From JAEUIA01 sp034440255 (GTDB lineage Bacteria; Planctomycetota; UBA1135; GCA-002686595), in contig JAWXBU010000160.1 of NCBI GenBank assembly GCA_034440255.1, positions 1-64,000 on the forward strand: a stretch of DNA of 64,000 nucleotides, written 5' to 3'. The number at the start of each line of letters is the position of its first letter. Within the stretch, counting starts at the first letter, position 1. The position numbers and the translations under genes were made by a program. Under the pieces are notes generated by a model. The model was not told where the DNA came from, made no database searches, and was given only the letters and a program-made list of their open reading frames with translations. Of the stretch, positions 61,112 to 64,000 are shown piece by piece.

Positions 61112-62296
61112 TCAGTCCCCGAACTTCGGCGCCGTGTACGTTGCACACGGATCGACAGGCTTCGCGTAGCTGCTCGTCCAACCGGCGGTGAAGTACGCGT
61201 CGAGTCGTTTCGGCACGTCGCCACCGTCGACGATCAAGCCGACATTGCGCGACTGGAAGAAGTAATCGCGCTCCCAGTTGCTCGTACCGATCCACGCACG
61301 CTCGGCGTCGACGACCAAGTACTTCGAATGCGCGACGCGACCGTAAGGGACGTGGCCCTGCGACCATTGCGGAATCGTGACAAGTTTGACTTCGACGTTC
61401 GCGAGCGGCTCGAGCGCCTGCAAGCCTTCGATCGTGCCTTTGCGCATGCACCAATCGGCGACGAGCAATTCGACTTTGATCCCGCGAGCGGCGGCCCGAC
61501 GCAGCGCATTCTCGAGGTCGGGGAAGTAGTCGCTGTTGCTGGTCATCTTGTACGTGAGCAATTGCACGCGCACCGATTTCTTCGCGCCTTCGATCAGCGC
61601 AGTGATCTTGGGCAGATCCCATGAGTCGACGCTCGGCAAGAGCGGCGCCGGACTCACGACTGGTGTGATGCGTGCAGCCGTGTCGCCCGAGCCGATTTGG
61701 AGCGGAAAAGCCAGGCCGTTGTAGAGCTTCATCGCGTCCGCGATCGTCGCTCCACCGGCGAGCGCCCAATCCGTTTCGTACACACACTGCCAGGCCGCCG
61801 TCACTTGGGTCGAGCGCACGAGCACGCCGAGCTCTTGGATGTGGGCCAGCGAACGCCAATCGAAGTTCTGGCTACCCATGTACGCGACGGATCCGTCGAC
61901 GAGGAAATACTTCGCGTGCAGGATGCCGCCGGTGAGCGGCTTGATGTCGTACGTGCGCACAGCGACGTTCTTCGATTTCGCGAGCCGTTCGAGCACTTCG
62001 GGATACGTGATCTGGAACTTCTTCTCGGCGAGAAAGCGCACTTGGACGCCGCGTCCGGCTGCGCGCTCGATCGCTTCGATCACAGGCGTGAGCTTCGAAC
62101 CCGCTGAATCACTCGCGTAGAACTCGGCCAAATCGACCGACGTCTTCGTGGCGTCGATCACTTCGCGCCAAACGACGTCGGCGTCGCGGATGTCGGCGTT
62201 GTCGAGCGTCGTCTCGATCGGAAAACTCTCGACGAGCTCGATCGAATCGATAGTCGGAGACTGCGTGAGGAGGGTGATGAGTGCGATCGTGATCAT
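61112..62296 (-). CDS. Phospholipase D-like domain protein, secreted
   Basis: The 394-residue protein has two HxKx4D-type motifs: HAKYFLVDGSVAYMGSQNFD and HSKYLVVDAERAWIGTSNWE, the pattern of a double-HKD phospholipase D/cardiolipin synthase-like or nuclease-like enzyme. A short hydrophobic N-terminus (ITIALITLLTQSPT) suggests export. Substrate is not identified: the family covers phospholipids and nucleic acids. The start overlaps the stop of the preceding membrane protein gene (ATGA). Confidence 0.87.
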   Translation of the reverse strand: MITIALITLLTQSPTIDSIELVESFPIETTLDNADIRDADVVWREVIDATKTSVDLAEFYASDSAGSKLTPVIEAIERAAGRGVQVRFLAEKKFQITYPEVLERLAKSKNVAVRTYDIKPLTGGILHAKYFLVDGSVAYMGSQNFDWRSLAHIQELGVLVRSTQVTAAWQCVYETDWALAGGATIADAMKLYNGLAFPLQIGSGDTAARITPVVSPAPLLPSVDSWDLPKITALIEGAKKSVRVQLLTYKMTSNSDYFPDLENALRRAAARGIKVELLVADWCMRKGTIEGLQALEPLANVEVKLVTIPQWSQGHVPYGRVAHSKYLVVDAERAWIGTSNWERDYFFQSRNVGLIVDGGDVPKRLDAYFTAGWTSSYAKPVDPCATYTAPKFGD

Positions 62297-63753
62297 GATT
62301 TCGAGAACTCCTTGCGATCGGCATTCCATTCGAGCAGCACGAGTGCAGCGCACACGATCAACGCGATGCCGAAGCTCGTCACGAACTTCAGCGCGATGAT
62401 CGCAGCGATCGTCAACACGATCCCCAACGTGAGTATGTGTCCCATCCAGTTCATGTCGGCTTTGATGTCGTTCGCGTCGCGCGACAGCGGCAAGTCGGAA
62501 ACGCACAGCGCATACAGCGGGCGATTCACGACGACCGACACGAGGAACCCGAGCGGCGCGAGCATCAGCGCGAACGCCAGCCCCGAGCGCGTCCACGCCA
62601 ATGCGAACAACATCACGTACAGCGGCACGAGGAAGCGCACGGCCAGTGCTTTCAGCGCGCCGTTGTGGATCGCCGCGCGCGAAACCGGCGCTCCGTCGAG
62701 GATCCAACGCGCGTCGGAGCTCGCCGTCGCTGGCACGTGTACGAGCAACACCGGTAGATACGTGGCCGGCGTGAACAGCAACACCGCGACGAGGCCGTCG
62801 CGGGCGACCTCGTCGGAACCGCCCGATCCCGCGAACAACATGGCCAGCGGAATCGCGATCATCGGGTACGTGCGCAGGACGAACTCGCGCTCCAGCGGCA
62901 GCGCGTCGAACACGAGATCGAACGAACCACGCTCCTCGCGGCGCACCCAGGTCCGACTCGCGAGCGCGCGTAACGGAGCCAAAAGTGCCGATAAAAAGCC
63001 TGCTTTTCGGCCGATCGGCGCAGTCGCCTGTGGCGCCACGAACAATACGAGCGCGGCCGCTGAGAACGCGATCCACGGCGCGAGTCGCCACCACGGCGTC
63101 AAAACGTCCGCGCTCACGACGGACGTCGCGAACCAGGCCGATGGCGAGAACTCGAACCCGTGCGCCAAATCAGCTGGGCTCTTCACCGCGAGCAACTGCG
63201 GTACGACTTGCAGCCCGAGCAAGCAACCGACGAGCACTCCGCCGACGAGCAGCGTCTGCAGCAAGACGAGCAAGGCCTCGGCTCGTCGTCCGAAGAGCGA
63301 CTGCAATCCGAGCAAGAAACCTGCGACGACGGCAGCTTGCGCGAGTCCAGCCACGAACAGTGCGATTCGCTCTCCAAAGCCCACGCTGGCCGGCGCGAAC
63401 AACACGATCGGCAGCAGTGCCGATGCCGCCAGAGCTCCGGCGAGCAACATCACCAGCATCGTTCGCGCGACGCGCAGTTCGAACGCTCGCACCGGCTGTG
63501 CCTCGATCCACTCGCGCGACGGATCGGCGCGCAACAAGAAGCCGAAGTCACCGAGCAACGGCAGCGCGATCAACGCCATCGCGAGCGACAACATGAACAC
63601 GGCGTAGGCGTACGGAGGGAGCACGTCGCCCACGAGCAATGCGAACGTCGCCGTGATGCTGCCGTGCACGACGAGCGGCGCGACCGGCCATGTGCCACGA
63701 CCCCATTGGGCCTCGAATCCGGCTCGGAAGACGGCAAATACGCGACTCCACAT
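62293..63753 (-). CDS. Polytopic membrane protein, ABC-2 permease-like
   Basis: The 486-residue protein has around twelve to fourteen hydrophobic segments with short loops, including a FGFLLRADPSREWIEAQPVR stretch after the second or third helix, which is typical of ABC-2-type or related export permeases. No ATPase gene is visible within the window. It is translationally coupled to the phospholipase-like gene. ATG at 63753 is favoured over one at 63786, which would overlap the divergent hydrolase gene. Function is not known. Confidence 0.7.
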   Translation of the reverse strand: MWSRVFAVFRAGFEAQWGRGTWPVAPLVVHGSITATFALLVGDVLPPYAYAVFMLSLAMALIALPLLGDFGFLLRADPSREWIEAQPVRAFELRVARTMLVMLLAGALAASALLPIVLFAPASVGFGERIALFVAGLAQAAVVAGFLLGLQSLFGRRAEALLVLLQTLLVGGVLVGCLLGLQVVPQLLAVKSPADLAHGFEFSPSAWFATSVVSADVLTPWWRLAPWIAFSAAALVLFVAPQATAPIGRKAGFLSALLAPLRALASRTWVRREERGSFDLVFDALPLEREFVLRTYPMIAIPLAMLFAGSGGSDEVARDGLVAVLLFTPATYLPVLLVHVPATASSDARWILDGAPVSRAAIHNGALKALAVRFLVPLYVMLFALAWTRSGLAFALMLAPLGFLVSVVVNRPLYALCVSDLPLSRDANDIKADMNWMGHILTLGIVLTIAAIIALKFVTSFGIALIVCAALVLLEWNADRKEFSKS

Positions 63754-63784
63754 CGTGAGCGTGAGACTACAGTACCGCGCTCGC

Positions 63785-64000
63785 ATGGACCTCTTTCTCT
63801 CCGGGTCGGCCGGGCGCCTCGAAGCGCGTTTGTGGGAACCCGAGGGCGTCGCACCGCGCGCCGCCGTCGTGTTCTGTCATCCGCATCCGCTCTACGGCGG
63901 CACGATGGACAACAAAGTCGTCTTTCGTGCTGCGCGAGGACTGCAGCGCGCCGGACTCGCGACCCTGCGCTTCAATTTCCGTGGTGTGAAGCACTCGGAA
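63785..64000 (+). CDS. Alpha/beta hydrolase (dienelactone hydrolase-like), N-terminus only
   Basis: The frame from ATG at 63785 is open to the end of the window (72 residues). It contains FCHPHPLYGGTMDNKVVFR and LRFNFRGVKHSE, the oxyanion-region motifs of a family of YtxM-like/OsmC-associated hydrolases; the nucleophile lies beyond the window. It starts divergently from the membrane protein, with 31 bases between the starts. Confidence 0.8.
   Translation, partial: MDLFLSGSAGRLEARLWEPEGVAPRAAVVFCHPHPLYGGTMDNKVVFRAARGLQRAGLATLRFNFRGVKHSE

Noticed and set aside
1..64000. CRISPR arrays, insertion sequences or phage integration sites.
   Set aside because: No regularly spaced repeat set, transposase motif or integrase was seen when reading the window on both strands.

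Overview
The window is high-GC bacterial chromosome with tight gene packing, mixed GTG/ATG starts and many 1-4 nt start/stop overlaps. A planctomycete-type host is the best guess. The reasons are the Cys-rich C-terminal domain of the secreted BNR protein at 11.5-11.9 kb, the FlhB/PEP-CTERM-free secreted proteins around it, separate Wzz and CpsD-like proteins in the polysaccharide locus, and the general gene mix. This is inference from remembered families, not from a search.

Layout. 0-4.5 kb: a secreted subtilisin-like protease (cut by the window start) and a membrane-anchored carboxypeptidase-regulatory-like protein, both on the minus strand. 4.6-9.7 kb: a ROK-like sugar kinase overlapping a sodium:solute symporter, a GHL10-type glycoside hydrolase and a pirin. 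9.7-11.9 kb: a truncated copy of a C-terminal domain, then a BNR-propeller protein whose signal peptide is interrupted by an apparent 1-nt insertion. 12.0-16.2 kb: a minus-strand operon with translational coupling (DapB-like dehydrogenase, alpha-oxoamine synthase, LysA-type decarboxylase, YjbR-like protein) followed by a hypothetical protein.

16.5-51.2 kb is an exopolysaccharide locus of the Wzx/Wzy type: initiating sugar phosphate transferase, parallel beta-helix lipoprotein, four GT2-type and four GT4-type glycosyltransferases plus a WecG/TagA-type one, polysaccharide deacetylase, Wzy-like polymerase, Wzx-like flippase, asparagine synthetase-like amidotransferase, and a Wzz / CpsD-like / SLBB-export operon on the minus strand. 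Inside it (33.6-47.9 kb) lies a secondary-metabolite block: GT4, a 1555-residue NRPS (formyltransferase, half condensation domain, adenylation domain split by a luciferase-like monooxygenase, carrier), a 2149-residue PKS (KS-AT-KR-DH-ACP-TE), a dedicated phosphopantetheinyl transferase, and another glycosyltransferase. This is the most interesting part of the window: the gene coupling suggests one operon that makes a short N-formyl amino-acid/polyketide acid and may link it to glycan assembly.

51.3-60.1 kb is housekeeping: DUF2752 protein, RsgA, SpoU-type RNA methyltransferase, RarA, MFS transporter, RecD2, ribosomal protein S21 with a clear terminator, and an RluA-family pseudouridine synthase. 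60.1-60.9 kb holds a decayed toxin-antitoxin pair. 61.1-64 kb holds a phospholipase-D-like protein, a polytopic membrane protein and the start of an alpha/beta hydrolase. I saw no rRNA, complete tRNA, CRISPR array or insertion sequence.
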